The translations under genes and the position numbers were made by a program. From Girardinichthys multiradiatus (lineage: Eukaryota; Chordata; Actinopteri; Cyprinodontiformes; Goodeidae): a DNA stretch of 64,000 bases. This document shows positions 38,101 to 53,100 of this stretch, in pieces; position 1 is the first letter of the stretch; each line of letters begins with the position of its first letter. The stretch covers positions 31,079,958-31,143,957 of the forward strand of contig NC_061805.1 of assembly GCF_021462225.1 (NCBI RefSeq), read 5' to 3'. The notes under the pieces are model-generated. The model saw only the letters and a list, made by a program, of their open reading frames with translations. It searched no databases and was not told where the DNA came from.

Positions 38101-41100
38101 AGACCTACTACAAGCCCGACACAGGCAACCATGCAGATGTCTTCAACTTATCTGCAGCAGACAAGAGGCAAAGAACTATTGGTGAGACTCTTCATGATCC
38201 ATTAGAACCTTTTTAAGATGTAGAATCTGAGCATTTCTTTATGTTTATAGTTTCACTGACATTTCAGAAACAGTAATGTCATATACAGGTGAAGCTTAAT
38301 AATTACGGAACATTATTTTTCTTTCAGTATTTTAATTCAAAAACCAAACTCATGTTGATTAATTTCACATTATATATTTTATCTGTTAATTTAGGCGAGT
38401 ATGGCTGAAGAAAATCCAAAATTCAACTCATTCATTGGAATAATCGCAGCTTTGAGGGGATTTTAAATGACAACCTATTCAACATTTTTCCTGTATAGGC
38501 CTTATGTAATGTTCTAATGTTTGGAGAACTATAATTGAAAATTTAAAAGATCTGTGTCCAAAAGACTAGGAATAAAATCATGAATGTACTGTGCTCTCAA
38601 GGCTGTGGTTATCCCTGTTGCTTGTGCACCTTTTTGTGCCTAACCTTTTCCTTCCAAATAACTTTTCATTAATATGCTTGAATATATTACTCTGAACAGT
38701 CAGCTTGTTTAGCAATGACGTTTTGTGCCTTCCCCTCCTTGTAAAGGATGTTGATGACTATCTGCTGTACGACTGTCATGTCAGCAGTCTTCTCCATGAC
38801 TGTCTCCATGTGAATTTTTTTATTTTTTTTTTCATTTGCTCAGCATTAAATTAAACGTGCAATATTTTAACAAAGTAGAGAAGAAAAAGGGTTTCAGACT
38901 TTTTCCTCAATGAATGAAAGATGTACAGTTTTCTATCTTTTTGGGTCACATGTTTTTCTGTTTTGCTGGTCTAGGAATTGTTGTCAGTCTGTTCCCAGCA
39001 GCAAAAACAAGAGAACTTTCTTTGAAAACCCTTGTTATATACAGCTGAATTTACCAAACATGCGTGCCCAAGTCTGTTTTTGAGTAAAAAGTCACGGGAT
39101 TTGCCCCACTTACTGTGATTTAAAAAAGGAAGCATGTAAGCAAAAACAACACAGCTAATAAAGGAGAAAACTTGAAACATATGCATTTGTAATTGTAAAT
39201 TTCATCCTAAAAAATTACAGAAGTGTCCATCTGCATCAGCTCCATTTGCTGGAGGGCTCGATTTGTACCATTCTTGAACACACAAAATTAATCCAAAGGC
39301 CAAAAGTGGCACCCGGGCCGTGCTTTGCATATCCCTGGTCTAGGCCATAGCAAAACATTTCTTTATGAAAAACCTTTATGTAATGTTCTGAGAAACTGAA
39401 CTTTGAGGCTTTTTTTTACTAGCCACAATAATAATTTTCTGTCCAGTAATCCTATTCTTAGTTTGGTTGCTTCTTCCTGTCTGCTGTTATTTATGTATAA
39501 GCAGTGGATAAAGTCCACCTGTGGCAGTTTAGTGACGCAGCATTATTTTTGTCTTTCACTAAAAACTTACCACCACCCTATAAAAAAAATAAATGCTCGT
39601 GGGGCATGCAGTGACCCAGTTGTGATGTTATTTGTAATGATTTTAGTCAATCACTTCTTTTTAAGTAACTGATGCAGTTAGTCAGCCTGAGAGTCGGTTG
39701 TAAAAGAATGTAAACCTTCTAAACACAGGCTTCTACATGTTCTGCTCCACCGCCATCCTTTGCCTATTATGACATGATTATAAAACCACGCTTAAGCTGT
39801 TATGACATTCATTCCAAACAGCTTACTCCATCAGTTATTGCTGCCTGAAACCTGATTTTTCTTTGGTAGACCCAATCGACATAGTGACAGATCCCATCCC
39901 CCCACATGAGTACAAGGCAGAGGAGGACCCGAGGCTTTACAAGTCAGTGAAGACCCAGAGGGGGCCCCTGCGGGATGACTGGATAGAGGAGTACAACAAC
40001 AACCCAGGGAAGACGCCCATCATGTGTGCATACAAACTTTGCAAAGTTGAGTTTCGCTACTGGGGCATGCAGTCCAAGATTGAACGCTTCATTCATGATG
40101 TTGGTGAGCAGATCTGGATTTGTGGATTTTTATTCATTCTTTTCTGTTTTCAGAGTCTGTAAGCCTGTTCACACGTTGGTCTGCTCATTGCTTCCCTTTA
40201 GGGCTTAGAAAGGTTATGGTGCGTGCCCACCGGCAGGCCTGGTGCTGGCAGGATGAGTGGTATGGTCTAACCATTGAGGACATCAGGCAGCTGGAACTGG
40301 AAACCCAGCTAGCCCTGGCCAGGAAAATGGCCCAGTTCTGCCAGGTCGATGAGGACCCTGAAGCTAACGGAGGCGCTCCGTCTTCAGACAAAGAGCAGGA
40401 GGCCAAAGAGGCAATGAGCTCCATCGCGGCTGAGGAAACGGTCACTAGATCAGTAGAGACTCTCCAGCCGCGAGGTGTCCTCACCAAGCAGTGGTCCACC
40501 TCATCCAGATCCTCCCGCTCATCCAAGAGAGGAGGTGACCAGTTTCTCTAGCTTTTCACCTGTGGTTGCATTGTGTGCATTATAGTTTAGACATTCATAC
40601 ATCTTAACATAGTTATCACCCATACCTGGAGACAGTCATAAGTAACATTTGTCTAAAGCTGCAGAACCTACATAATGCTTCAAAAAAAGTTGTATAGAAA
40701 TGAATTATATTGGGCACGGCGCTGATGGTGTAGGGGTTAAGCGCGCGACCATGTACGGAGGCTACAGTCCTCGAGGCAGCCGTCCCGGGTTCGAGTCCCG
40801 GACCCGGCAACATTTACCGAATGTCTCCCCCTCTCTCTACCCCCTTTCCTGTCTACCTACTGTCAAAAATAAAGGCCATTAGTGCCTTTATTTAAAATAT
40901 CTTTAAAAAAAGAAAAGAAATGCATTATATTTCTTTTTATAGAACAATGATCTTATTCCCAAGTTTGGGTTTTAGAGCAAAACATCATCAGACTTTTACA
41001 ACGAGAAATTGAATATATTTGCCTGAATGGGACATTCCATAGTTACATACAATAAGCATGTGGTTTATGGGCTAAAATAAATTAACAAGAATTAAACAAA

Positions 41101-44100
41101 AAAATACAAAATAATAAAATTAAAAAACGATTCCTTGTACTATTAGCTGTTCAGATGTGGGATATCATGCAGATATTGAATGGAAATACACAGAAAACCT
41201 GCTAAAATGTTTTACATTACAAGAACTGCTTATCTTTAATTTATTTTTTTTATAGATTTAAATAAGTTATTAAGAGCCTGTTTGGCCAACCCAAACACTA
41301 TATCTGGCTCTGGAGCCATTCAGTTTCAAACCTTCCTCCTGTAGCTCTGCACCTTCTTCTTCCCATATGAACATCCCATGTGAGTTGTGTTGATTTACGT
41401 TTATTGAGCAACTGCACCGTGCAGGTGGAAAAACTACTTCACGGTTGCAGCTGACTGCTCCTCTCTGATACCGACTGAATTAGAAGGAGCCCAGAAACAT
41501 GAAACTGCTGGCAGCCTTGGTGGCAAATTCTCCTAAACATCACTTGATAGAGCTGTGTATTTTCTCTCCCGAAATAAACTGGAAGTGTGTGAGATATTAA
41601 TCACCCTAACAACAAAGCTTTATATGGTTAATAAAAAATATATAGAATGAAATATTAAGTTATTAAATATTATAAAATCCACCAAATATTTTGGGTCCAG
41701 CTCTTGCATTTACACCTCATCACACCAGGTCAATGTCTTCCCTTAAGCTTGACTTTTACTCAACCTCCGATAATTATTGACGAGGGTAAAGATGTGTAAA
41801 AAGCCATAAAATACATGGATTTTTATAGCAGCACCATGCTCCTGCACAGAAAACTCTGTAAGTCTCTGAGTTTCGGAGATTGGTTTTATTTCTTACATGA
41901 GATTTGATAATATTGCACAAATTACCAAATGCCATCTCAACTTTACAAGATAAATAGATCAATTTTGTATCTTTTAAAAAATGTATAATCAAATCAATCC
42001 AATATAATCCAATCAGGTTATAAAACAATGCATTCAAATTCAGTTTTTGATGCCAAACGTATGTACCCTCAAATTTATGGTATTATTTACCAAGAGAGTT
42101 TTGTCATATTCTTGATTAGAACCGTTTGGAGATGGTGATTTTATTTTCAGGTCTTTTACACATCTTTTGCAGCAGTGCCCTTAAAGACGGAGGGAACCTG
42201 TTTTATCATAGTGTGGCATCTGTAACCTTTGGACTTGCTCACTATGCAAGGAGTTTTAAGAGCAGTTTAGTAAGACAACATATAAAAAACTTTAATGTAA
42301 CTGAATAACTTGGTCAGAGGTATAGCTGCACAGAGATGATAAACTGTAAAAGTTGCTGCTCGGGCCATTTATAGGTGGTGTTACAGTCAGACAGATGAAG
42401 AGCAGCTTTTAAATATCCAGCCCGCCTGTGTTTTTACCTTTATCCGCAGTGTTTTCCCGTGCCCTCACCTTTGTCTGACTGTCTACCTTCAGCAGTTTCT
42501 TTCCTGCAGAGCTGGGTTAATTTTAGCATCACCTCTGACATCACAGATCACGTGTCCTAACACACCCATGTGCCATCCTTCCTTTAAGGTAGCACTCACT
42601 GTAGCTTCCTCATGGACCCTGACTCTCTTCCAGCACATCTCATTTCACCCCCCCCCCACCACCACCCGTGGCTCTCCATGGAGCTATTTTTAGCAGCAGT
42701 GCTGACATCACAGATCTGAGGAGGCCGACTCTCCTGGAGCTCTCCCCTCCTCCCCTCCTTCGCTGCTGTTTAGCCTGTGTGTCCTGACAGCCACAGCTGT
42801 GCCCCCCTCTCTCACCAGCCTAGCCCTCTCTACTCCGCTGCTCTAATGATACATGAGGTGTCAGTTATAGACATGTGACAGACGGGACCGACTCTTAGCG
42901 TTCACCACGCTCCTCCTCTGGAGCTTCAGTTTTGTGTTTTTCTGGGTCTCCCTTGTCACACGACACCCCTGACCACCATGCAGCCCATCTGTGATGAAGC
43001 AGCGCACCACAGAGACTGTTGCATGTTTATATAACACTGTATTTGTGCGCGGGTTTGGGGGTGTGTGTTTGTGTGACATTGCTTTGTTGAAGCGTATTTC
43101 TGTATGTGTTAAAAAAGAAAAGATTGAGGCTGAAAAAACACATGTCCCCAATTAACAGCGAGCCATTTGCCTCGTCTGGTTTTACAGTGAGCCCATCGCG
43201 TCACAGCATCTCAGAGTGGAGGATGCAGAGCATAGCGCGGGATTCAGACGACAGCTCGGACGAGGAATTCTTCGACGCTCATGGTAAATTACATTTGTAA
43301 TTTAAAGGTTTTTTTCTTCTGCTTTCTTTCTTCTTCTTCTGCTCTGCATGCATGTCTTTAACTACAGATACGTTCTTAAGCTTCCCAGATACCCAGCAAG
43401 CTTTGGGTCTGAGGTTGAAATAGGTGGGTGTGGTGCTGCAACCACGCTCCCCTGAAGGAAGAGGTGGCTGAGGACTCGAGGGAGGCCACGTCTTTCATCC
43501 TGACGTCCAGTTCAGAAATCAGTTCACTAAAGCACTCAGCTCTCTTAAACACACAGAATTCATCAGACATCCAAGCAGTAAATGTCCCTCTTCAAACGAT
43601 TGTTTGTGTGATGTTGTCATGTGAAACAAGCATAAATCTTCAACATTTTACATCTTTATTATTTTCACACTGACTCTGCTAACTCATTCATCTCCATTTA
43701 TTCCAAGTTTATCATGTTTCTGCTTGTGAGTTCTTGGAATAGAGTTACTACCTTGAATTTTTGCTGGCATCCAGTAACGGATTATGTGATGCAGCATTTA
43801 GGTTGAGAATCCAATACTTTGGTTTTTAGAAAAATAATATATTGATTGCACAGTCATGAATTCACAACAATGACGATCAGCGTTGTTACTGCTGTTCTGT
43901 TTCACTTGTGATATAAACAGTTATACATTCAGAAATACAGATGTTACTGCTTCTTCAAGGAAAGATGTGTTAAAGTCTTAAAATAAATGGTTGTTATGGA
44001 GACTTTGTGACCCCAAGATGCCACTTTCTGCTGCAGATATATTTTACTTGTTGTGCTTACTGTGCTTGGTGGTACGTTTGTCCTCTAACAGCCAGTTTGG

Positions 44101-47100
44101 TGAAGTTCCAGTTGTTTCCAACTTTTTAAATACTGCTTTGACAGTTGATAAGGAGACGTTTAGGTCTGCAGATTTTCTTGTAGCCATTTCCTCACTTATG
44201 AAGCATACATTTGCCTTACAAGAATGGCATGCTTTTTTGTCTTTCTCATTTTGAAGAAAGGAGCTTGTATGTCATGCAGTATTTGTCTCCCAGTGAAACA
44301 GAATGTTATTGATTATAGGTAAATATTTCCTAACTCTGATAACTTAAAACATAAATAAAAAAATCAGATATGTTTAAACTATTCCGCCAGAGGTAGTGGA
44401 TCACTTGCCTTCACATGCCTAAACTTCAGTGGAATCCCATATGGACCTTGGTTTATGGACCAATATGTAGACATGTCGGAACAAGAAGAAGACATTCCCA
44501 AACTTTTCCCACAAAGTGGGGAGGATGAAATTGTTAAAAAATGTCTCGTTTTACTGAAGCATTAAGAGTGTGTTTCACTGGAGCTCATCTCTTGAGAAGC
44601 AGCCCCACACCATAATCACCTCTCCACAAAATATGACACAATGCAGTCAGGCAAGTGCTGCTCTTCTCCATTGGATTGACAGAGGCATGATCCATAAATC
44701 CAGAGAGCACGTCTCTGCTGCTCTAAAGTCCAGTGGCAGCATGCTTTGTACCACATGCATGCGATGCTTTCCTTTGCTCTTGGTATTGTAAGGTCTGTTT
44801 GTAGGTTCTTGGCTGTAGAAACATATTCCATGACGCTCTCCATGCACTGTTCTTGAGCTAATCAGAAGGGCACATGAAGTTCAGAGGTCTGTAGATATTG
44901 ATTCTGTGGAAAGCTGGAGAACTTTGCGCTCTATGCTCCTCAGGATTTTCTGAACTCGCTCTGTGATTTTACTTTGCCTATTGCTTCCTAACTAAGTTCC
45001 TGTTGTTCCCAATCGCTTGCTGCCTAAATTCACAGAGAAATGCTCTCATTCAAAACTGAAAATGGATCTTCTGTTTATTCTTTGGAACCAAAGTAGTAAA
45101 ACTGCTATTTTTATAATACTATTTTTGGAATATTCATAAACAGAATAAAGATATTAAAGTTTACAAGCTGCTTTAAAGATTCTGCATTTATTGTAAGATA
45201 ATTCAGTCCAAGTGTTACCAATTTTAAAATAGAGCTGATGTATAATATGATAGAATAGAATAGAAATATTATTTTATTGTCCCACGGTGGGGGAATTCAG
45301 GTGTGTCAGCAGCAAAGTAAAAGGAAAAGGCAAATGGAAGCATACAGATATTCACAAAGGTAAAAAACTTAAAACCAAAAAGAGCAGACTGAGCATTAAA
45401 GGAAAGATTTACAACTTAGGAAAAATAAATACTGTGCAGTTATTAAAAGCGTCTGTGCATGTATATTTGTGCATGAAAAACAACAACAGACTGATTACAA
45501 AAAAGTGGAAAAACTGCAAAACAGCAGGGAAGGACCTATAATAACGCTTCTTCGTGTACCTAGGATGCAGCAGTCTTTCTCTGAAGGAGCTGTCCAGTTC
45601 TGCAACAACTTCATGCATGGGATGGGTTGGGTATTTTAGTTCAGATGTTCCAAAATCTGTAAAATATCTTTTTACATTCGCAAATTGGAAGCCAATTTCA
45701 GTTTTGTCATAAAGATGTAGTTTTTAAGTAAACATTTTCTATTTAAATGTCCACGATGTTATAAAAAATGCAATAAATAAGATCTGAAAAGGTGAATCTA
45801 GCTTCTAATATAAATTATGTACAGTTTACATTTTAGGCCTTAATTTCTGTTAAATATTAGTTTAAAAAAATGACAGTATATACTGTTTTAAGGTGCATAT
45901 TATAGTCTTATGAAAAACCAAGCAGTGGAAAAGAAACTGTTTGATCCTGCATATGATGACATCACAGACGTATTGCATCTTTGAAATCAGTGCGTCACTT
46001 TTTGTCTCAAACTGTTTGATTGGATGTTTGCAAAATAACAAATTGCCTTTCTGATTGTGTTTTCACTCTGTGAAACTTAGGATTTGTGTTTGTAGGAATT
46101 CATTATGAATAAAAATATTAGTTGATTTCCAGCCTTTGTGGGTTTTCCGAATGTGGGTCAATTGCCTAGAGTGTATTCCAGTTTGCTATAATACTTTATG
46201 CCTGTAGGGATAGCCCATTTTTGGACGCAACATGAGTATAAATCCTCACTAAAGGAAATCTTTATACTTGACATTAGAGACTACAAATTTCCTACTTCAC
46301 ACTTGATGATACTTGTCCTAACATACAGTTCAAGGCCCTCACTGAGTGGTGCTTCAAATAAAGTGGGTAAACGTAATGTTTAGAGTGTCTTGTACTTTTT
46401 ACTGTACTGTATCTTTATTAAATGTGATGAGCAAAACTGAACCAGACAAACTTCTGAAAGAAAATGGCTCACATAAAGTAACAAAGTAAGGATGGCGTGG
46501 GTTGAAAAGTTCATCCAAGTGGTGAATTATATTATCGGAAAGCAGAGTTTTCAATGCTAATATATGAATTTATGCTTCTTCTTTTTTTAAACTGAACAGT
46601 TGCACTTCTTATCAAGTAGTTGAATTGATAATGAGCTAGCTGTATTTTTAGAGCAATACCTGTGCCTATGGGGCTCTCACTGTATGCAGTGACAGATATG
46701 TTGCTAAAAGGTTTTTAAGCAATTTGTTATGAAAATGGCTGCGGCAAAATATAGTGATGACAATTTAAGTGTTTATCGCCCACCCCTGAGAAAGAATCCT
46801 AAAAATCCGTTAATCTGACATATAGTTGAATTTATTTGTTTATTATTTTCTTGATTCTTGATATTCTTGATATTACACCCTATTTCCATTAAGTTCTGAT
46901 CCCTGTTTGAGTAAGTTAATTCTTAGGCAAATTTAATTTATTGGTGTTCTGTAACCCATTTCCTTTCAGTAGGCTGTGTGCAATATGGAAAGTCACTTTG
47001 AATCATCAGCTGTGAAGCTGGTAAAAAATTGTGGGAATTGACAAACCACACAAAGTTTCCACACAAGGTGGCTCCATTTTGAATCTAAAAAAAGTCAGAT

Positions 47101-50100
47101 ATGAAAAGACCAAAGCTACATAAGGGATTGGAAAAATCCCCAGCAGCCCTTGTTTATCGTCTAATCCTGGTTTGTTTTCTGTTTTGTGTGTCTTCAGAGG
47201 ATCTCTCGGATGGCGAGGAGGTTTTCCCAAAAGAAATCTCCAAGTGGAACTCCAACGACCTCATGGACAAGATTGAAGCTACGGACATGGAGGAAACTCC
47301 TGGTACGAGGAACTGCGCTGACAATCTTCACATCGGACAGTAGTGCTTCTGTGGTTTAACTGTGTGTAAACGTTTGTTTTCAGAGCACTTTAAGGAAAGG
47401 AGCATCGATTACGAAAGAGCGACGAGTGAGGACAGACTGGATGAGGTATGTGCCTCCAAATGTTGAAGAAACCAGTCCTAACCAGCTTCTTCTGATGCTG
47501 CTCCATGTCAAATATTAAGCTTTCCTAAATAATAAAAAAAACAAAAAAACACAATCCAAATCTTTTGCTGATGTTCCTTCCTTTTTAGCCTAATAACTAA
47601 ACATGCTATGACATTCAGCTCAGCTGGGTTTATGAGACTGTACACTTTGGAGGATGAGAGAAAGGCCATTTGTCCCTGAGCCTTTCTGTCCTCTTGTGTT
47701 CAGATGCGTGACTCTCTTAGCGGCCAAGCTGATAGCTCTCCCATTCCCACCATCACGGTAACAAAGCACCAGTCAGTAAGTAAACATTTTGGCCCCATAG
47801 CACTTCGGGGCAGAATAAGTCCCATAGGGAGGCCCACACCCACCCAGTACCAACTGCCCCTCCTTTTCCTCTCCGTCGCCATTGCCCAAACCCCGATCCA
47901 TGTGTACTCCTCGACCCCACCACCCTTTGTTCAACTCGCTTGCACTTGCAGTTGTGGCATTGCGTGTACGTTTATGGTGGTTCTTTGACAATGTGAAGTT
48001 TTGGATCGGACACAGAAGACAAAACTACACATTACTCCATGCAGTTTATTGTGACATCCTCCAGAAGCATGATTGTTGTCATAAAGGTGGAGGGTGGCTC
48101 TGCTCTGTCTCTTCCTCTCATGGTCCTCTTCCTCTCTATGGTTGTGAACAGAAGTCTGGTATGTGGTACATGTTTGGAAAGCCTGATGCAGAATGTCACC
48201 AGCAATAACTGAGGGATAATGTTTTATAAGCAAGTGGAAAACCTCTGAATTTGGTCATAATAATAAACCAAACAATCTATCAAAACATTTTCCTTGCATC
48301 ACTTTTATTGCAATTCTGCTGTCCCTTAGGAGAGCTCCTCACAGCAGTGTCTGCAGCCTTCCAAGATCCACGTGCTAATACTGATCCTGCATGGAGGGAA
48401 CATCCTGGACACGGGCGGAGGGGACCAGAACAGCAAGCAGGCCGATGTCAACACGATCAGTACAGCCTTTGACACAGTCATGCGTGTTCACTACCCCGCT
48501 GCGCTGGGACGCATCGCCATCCGCTTGGTGCCCTGCCCTGCCATCTGTGCTGAGGCCTTCTCTCTGGTCTCTAAGTAAGAGAAAACACTTGCACACATTT
48601 ATTTTTGCAGGCTCCATGCAGTCTGTGCGTGTTTTGACGAGGGTTTGTGTTTATTGGCTGTGACGACTGTTTCCCTAATATAAAAGTGCAGCTCATGACT
48701 CTCCTCTTCCCTGGTTTATTTACTTAAGCTTCTCTTTCATTTTCTTAATTATTGTGTTGTGCTGCAGCCTGAGCCCTTATAGCTATGATGAGGGCTGTCT
48801 GTCCAGCAGCCAGGACCACATCCCACTCGCAGCGCTTCCTTTGCTAGCCACCTCATCTCCACAGTACCAGGATGCTGTGGCCACTGTCATTGTTCGCGTC
48901 AACCAGGTGTATGCTGACTTCATTAAGTCTCTGGATGGAGCAACCTTCTCTGGCCAGGTCAGTTGGTGTCCAGAACCGTGTCAGGGTTGTTAATTTCTCA
49001 GAGACCGGGTTCTTATAGTCAGTGTCCCTTATTGGGATGTGATAGACCAGCACAAAGTGTTGCATCATCATGCAATCATCATAATTTTCCATGTAGACCA
49101 AATGAATTCAGTTTTGATCGCATCTGATCAGAGCACCTTCATCCACATGTTTGTTGTGTCCCTTACATGGCTTGGGACAAACTGCAGACAAGACATCTTA
49201 AGGCTTTCTATCAAAAGTGGCTTTTTTCATGACATGATCTCATAAAAGCCAGGTTTATGGACTACATGGCTAATAGATGTCTTGTTGATAAATCCTGCCA
49301 CCTGAGCTATGAATCTCTGCAGCTCCTCTAGAGTTACCATGGGTTTCTTGGTTGCCTCTCTGATGAATGCTGCCCTTGCCTAGCTAGTCAGTTTATGTAG
49401 ACGGTCATTTCTTGGTTTACAAAAAACCACACAAAACAGTGCTCTGTGAGATATTTAGAGCTTTGGATGATGCTTTCTAACCTAACCCTGTTTTAAAAGT
49501 GTCCACAACTTTATCCTTGATCTGTCTGCTATTTTCCTCTGTCGTTATGATGTTTGTTTACTAATGTCCTCTATAAAAGCCTCTCGGGCCTTCATAGACC
49601 AGCAGGATTTATAATGAGATTAATTTACACATATGTAGTTAGGTGACCTCTGAAGGTAGTTGCCTGCACTAGATTTAATTTAGAGGTATCAGAGTAAGGG
49701 GGACAAGATACAAATGCATGCAACTTTTCATAGATTGTTTTATTTCTACAGAAATTAAAAACCATGTATTATTTTCCTTCCACTTCCCTATTATGCTCTA
49801 CTTTGTCCTGGTCTGCCACATAAAATCACAGAATAATAACCAGCAGCATTTGGCTGTGATATGACTTATTATTAAATATATTAAATAATAAGCAAAAGAA
49901 GAATAAAGAAGGTATCAGGCATCAACAAAACGTTTGCAGATTAGTAGTATCTGTAAAGTCACATCTTTAAGAAACAAGACAATGATCTGGCAAAGACTTA
50001 AGAGATGGATCATCCTTCAGTTAAACAAATACTGGACCAAACATTACTGACAAAGCAGGGAAATAAAAACCTTGACAGACCTTCAGAAACACGTAATGTA

Positions 50101-53100
50101 TGTGGCTTATGACTACTTTAAAGCAACCCTCATACAAAACTAATTTTAAAAAGAGGACTGGTTCAAGACTTTTGCACAGTACTGCATATTATAGTACCTT
50201 TTGGTTTTTATGTGAATCGTCTTTCTGATATTTGGCCTCTCCAGGTTTGTCTCATTGGGGACTGTGTGGGAGGAATATTGGGATTTGATGCTCTCTGTAA
50301 CAGTGCCCCTACGGTAAATGAAAGCCAGAACAGCAGCCGTAGGGGAAGTGTCATCAGCGTGCAGGTAAAGAGGCATTCACATCCTAATGGCACATATATA
50401 CATTTTTTTATTAACTGGTCCATTTGTAGACATACAGTATTCGTCGTGTGTTAGATTTTTTTTTTTTTCGTAACACCTGATTTGCTGATCATAGGACCAG
50501 GACCTTCTCTCTCCGGGCATCATTGTCAACAGTGGACATGGATCATCATCTCCAACGCTGGAGGGCAGCCGCCACCTTAGCCGCAGCAACATTGATATTC
50601 CTCGTGCCAGTTCAGGCGATGAGACCAAGAGGCAGCTGCCGCGCAAGAGAAGTGACTCCTCCACCTACGAACTGGACACAATCAAACAACACCAAGCTTT
50701 TCTGTCCAGGTGAGTTAAGAGAGCAAAACTTACCTGAGCAATATTAACCTACATGTTGTCGTAGTACTGTTCCTTGTAAAAGTATTCATACCCCTAGAAT
50801 ATTTTTGCTTTTTTTCACCTTACAATCATGAACTTTAATTTAACTTATTAGTATTTCATGTGACTGGCCAATACAGAGTGGTACATTATTGTGAAGTGAA
50901 TAGAAGATTTTTAAAAGTTTTTTTGTCTGAATAAATCTGAAAGACTTGGTGAGCTCCCCTGAGTCAGTACTTTGTAGAAGCACCTTTTTGTTGAAAGTAC
51001 AGCTGCAAGTCTTTTATCAGCTTTGCACATCTGCACAACTCAGTCAGAAAGATCAAAGATCATCTTTGAATATAAATGTTTAGGTCTTGCCACAGAATCT
51101 CAGTTGGACTTAGCTCCTGACTTTGACTGGGCCATTCTAACCCATAAATATGCGTTGATCTGTGTTTATTGCCGCTTTCCTGCCTGAAGGTTGAATTCCA
51201 TCCCAGTATCAAGCATTTTGCTGGCTTTATAGCAAGGATCAACCTGTATGGATATGAACTCTGTAGCAAATGTCTGTGAAAGTCTAAGGGTTGTGGTTTT
51301 TTTCCAGCTTGCACTCCAGCGTCCTTCGGAATGACGCAGCGTCCCGCAGGTCAAGCAGCAGCACCATGCTGGACGGAGGCTCTCTGGGGAAGTTTGACTT
51401 TGAGGTGTCAGACTTTTTCCTCTTTGGGTCTCCCCTGGGCTTGGTGCTGGCCTTGAGGAAGACCGTAATCCCTATGCTGGATGGTGAGCTTCTTCATAAA
51501 CCCAGAGGTTTTAGATGTGCATTGTGTTTGGACATGAGAATTTGCTAAATTTAAACATAATGTTAAAGATGCCTCTGCTGTGCAGATTTTTCATTTATTT
51601 TTTTTTATCTGGTTCCTCTGCTCTTCTGCTCTCCTCTCCCATGTCTATGGTTGGATTTCCCTCTAGTGGCCCAGCTGAGGCCGGCCTGTCAGCAGGTCTA
51701 TAACCTGTTCCACCCAGCTGATCCCTCAGCCTCCCGCCTGGAACCTCTGTTGGAGCGGAAATTTCACCTCCTCCCTCCTTTTAGCATCCCCCGTTACCAA
51801 CGTTTCCCTCTTGGAGACGGAAACTCTGCCTTGTTGGGTGAGTTATCGGCAGGAGCGATGTATGGAGGCGTATGGAGGCAAAAACTATCAAGTGAAACAA
51901 TTCAGAACTATTGGGTTTCCTTTAATGTGGATTATCACATGGAGTCATCACATACACAAATGTATTATAACTGTTTTATTTCACATTTAAAGGAGGCTCC
52001 TCACATGCTGATTGAAAGCAGCTTTCCTGTTTGTCGTGTACAGCACATGTCTTAGTGGCACATAATGGGTTCACTCACAGAGTAGACACTGTCTCAGAGA
52101 AAAAGAAGTAATTTTTCTACTGTTTTTTGTCCTCTGTGAAGCAGATTATTCATCTAAATGTGGTCATAGTCCTGCTTTTGGTTTCTGTTTGGAACATTCA
52201 GTCTCATAGAGTATTTCTTATAGCCTCAACCACTATTATTTATGCAATTATTAGGCTGCAGATGTTTAAGTTAAGCAATGCAAGTAGCAAAGTAATTGCT
52301 GAAAACAAGATTTTTATCTCACAGACTTAGATTCAAATTTTCTTTTCTAAAGATATTTTTTTGGTACTAGTGGCCTTTATTTATTTTTTTGACAGTAGGC
52401 AGACTGGAAAGAGGGGTAGAGAGATGGGGAGACATTCTACAAATGTCGCTGGGTCCGTGACTCGAACCCGGGATGGCCGCTTCGTATATGGTCGCGCGCT
52501 TAACCCCTACACCATCAGCGCCACGCCAGATTCAAATTTTCTAAGATTAAATCAGAGACCCAGGGCTTAATGAAACATTTACAGAGCATTCAGAATGTTT
52601 TTACTGCTCTTCACGTTTTCTACATTTTTTTTTTATCTTACAGCCTTACTCCAAAATGTATTCAAATAAAGGGGAAAACTTGTTTAAAATATTTGCAAAT
52701 TTCATGTATCATACATGAACATGAATCACATGTAGATCAGTTTACACATGTTTCACTCAGTGTCTTTAGCAGCAGTTATGCCTCAAGTCTTCTTGTGTCG
52801 ACAAGCTCCACACACCTGTTTTTGTGTATTTTTACCCATTGTTCTCTGCAGATAGTCTCAAACTAAATACTTACAGGTCCTTCTCAAAATATTAGCATAT
52901 TGTGATAAAGTTCATTATTTCCATAATGTAATGATGAAAATTTAACATTCATACATTTTAGATTAATGAAACATTTACAGAGCATGTACCCTGCCTCTCG
53001 CCCATAGACTGCTGGAGATAGGCACCAGCTCCCCCGCGACCCACTATGGAATAAGCGGTAGAAAATGACTGACTGACATTTTAGATTCATTGCACACTAA

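Noticed and set aside
47776..48233. Extended coding exon 9 or an extra exon through intron 9
   Set aside because: The frame from exon 9 does not remain open to the exon 10 acceptor, and no matching splice pair joins it in phase.
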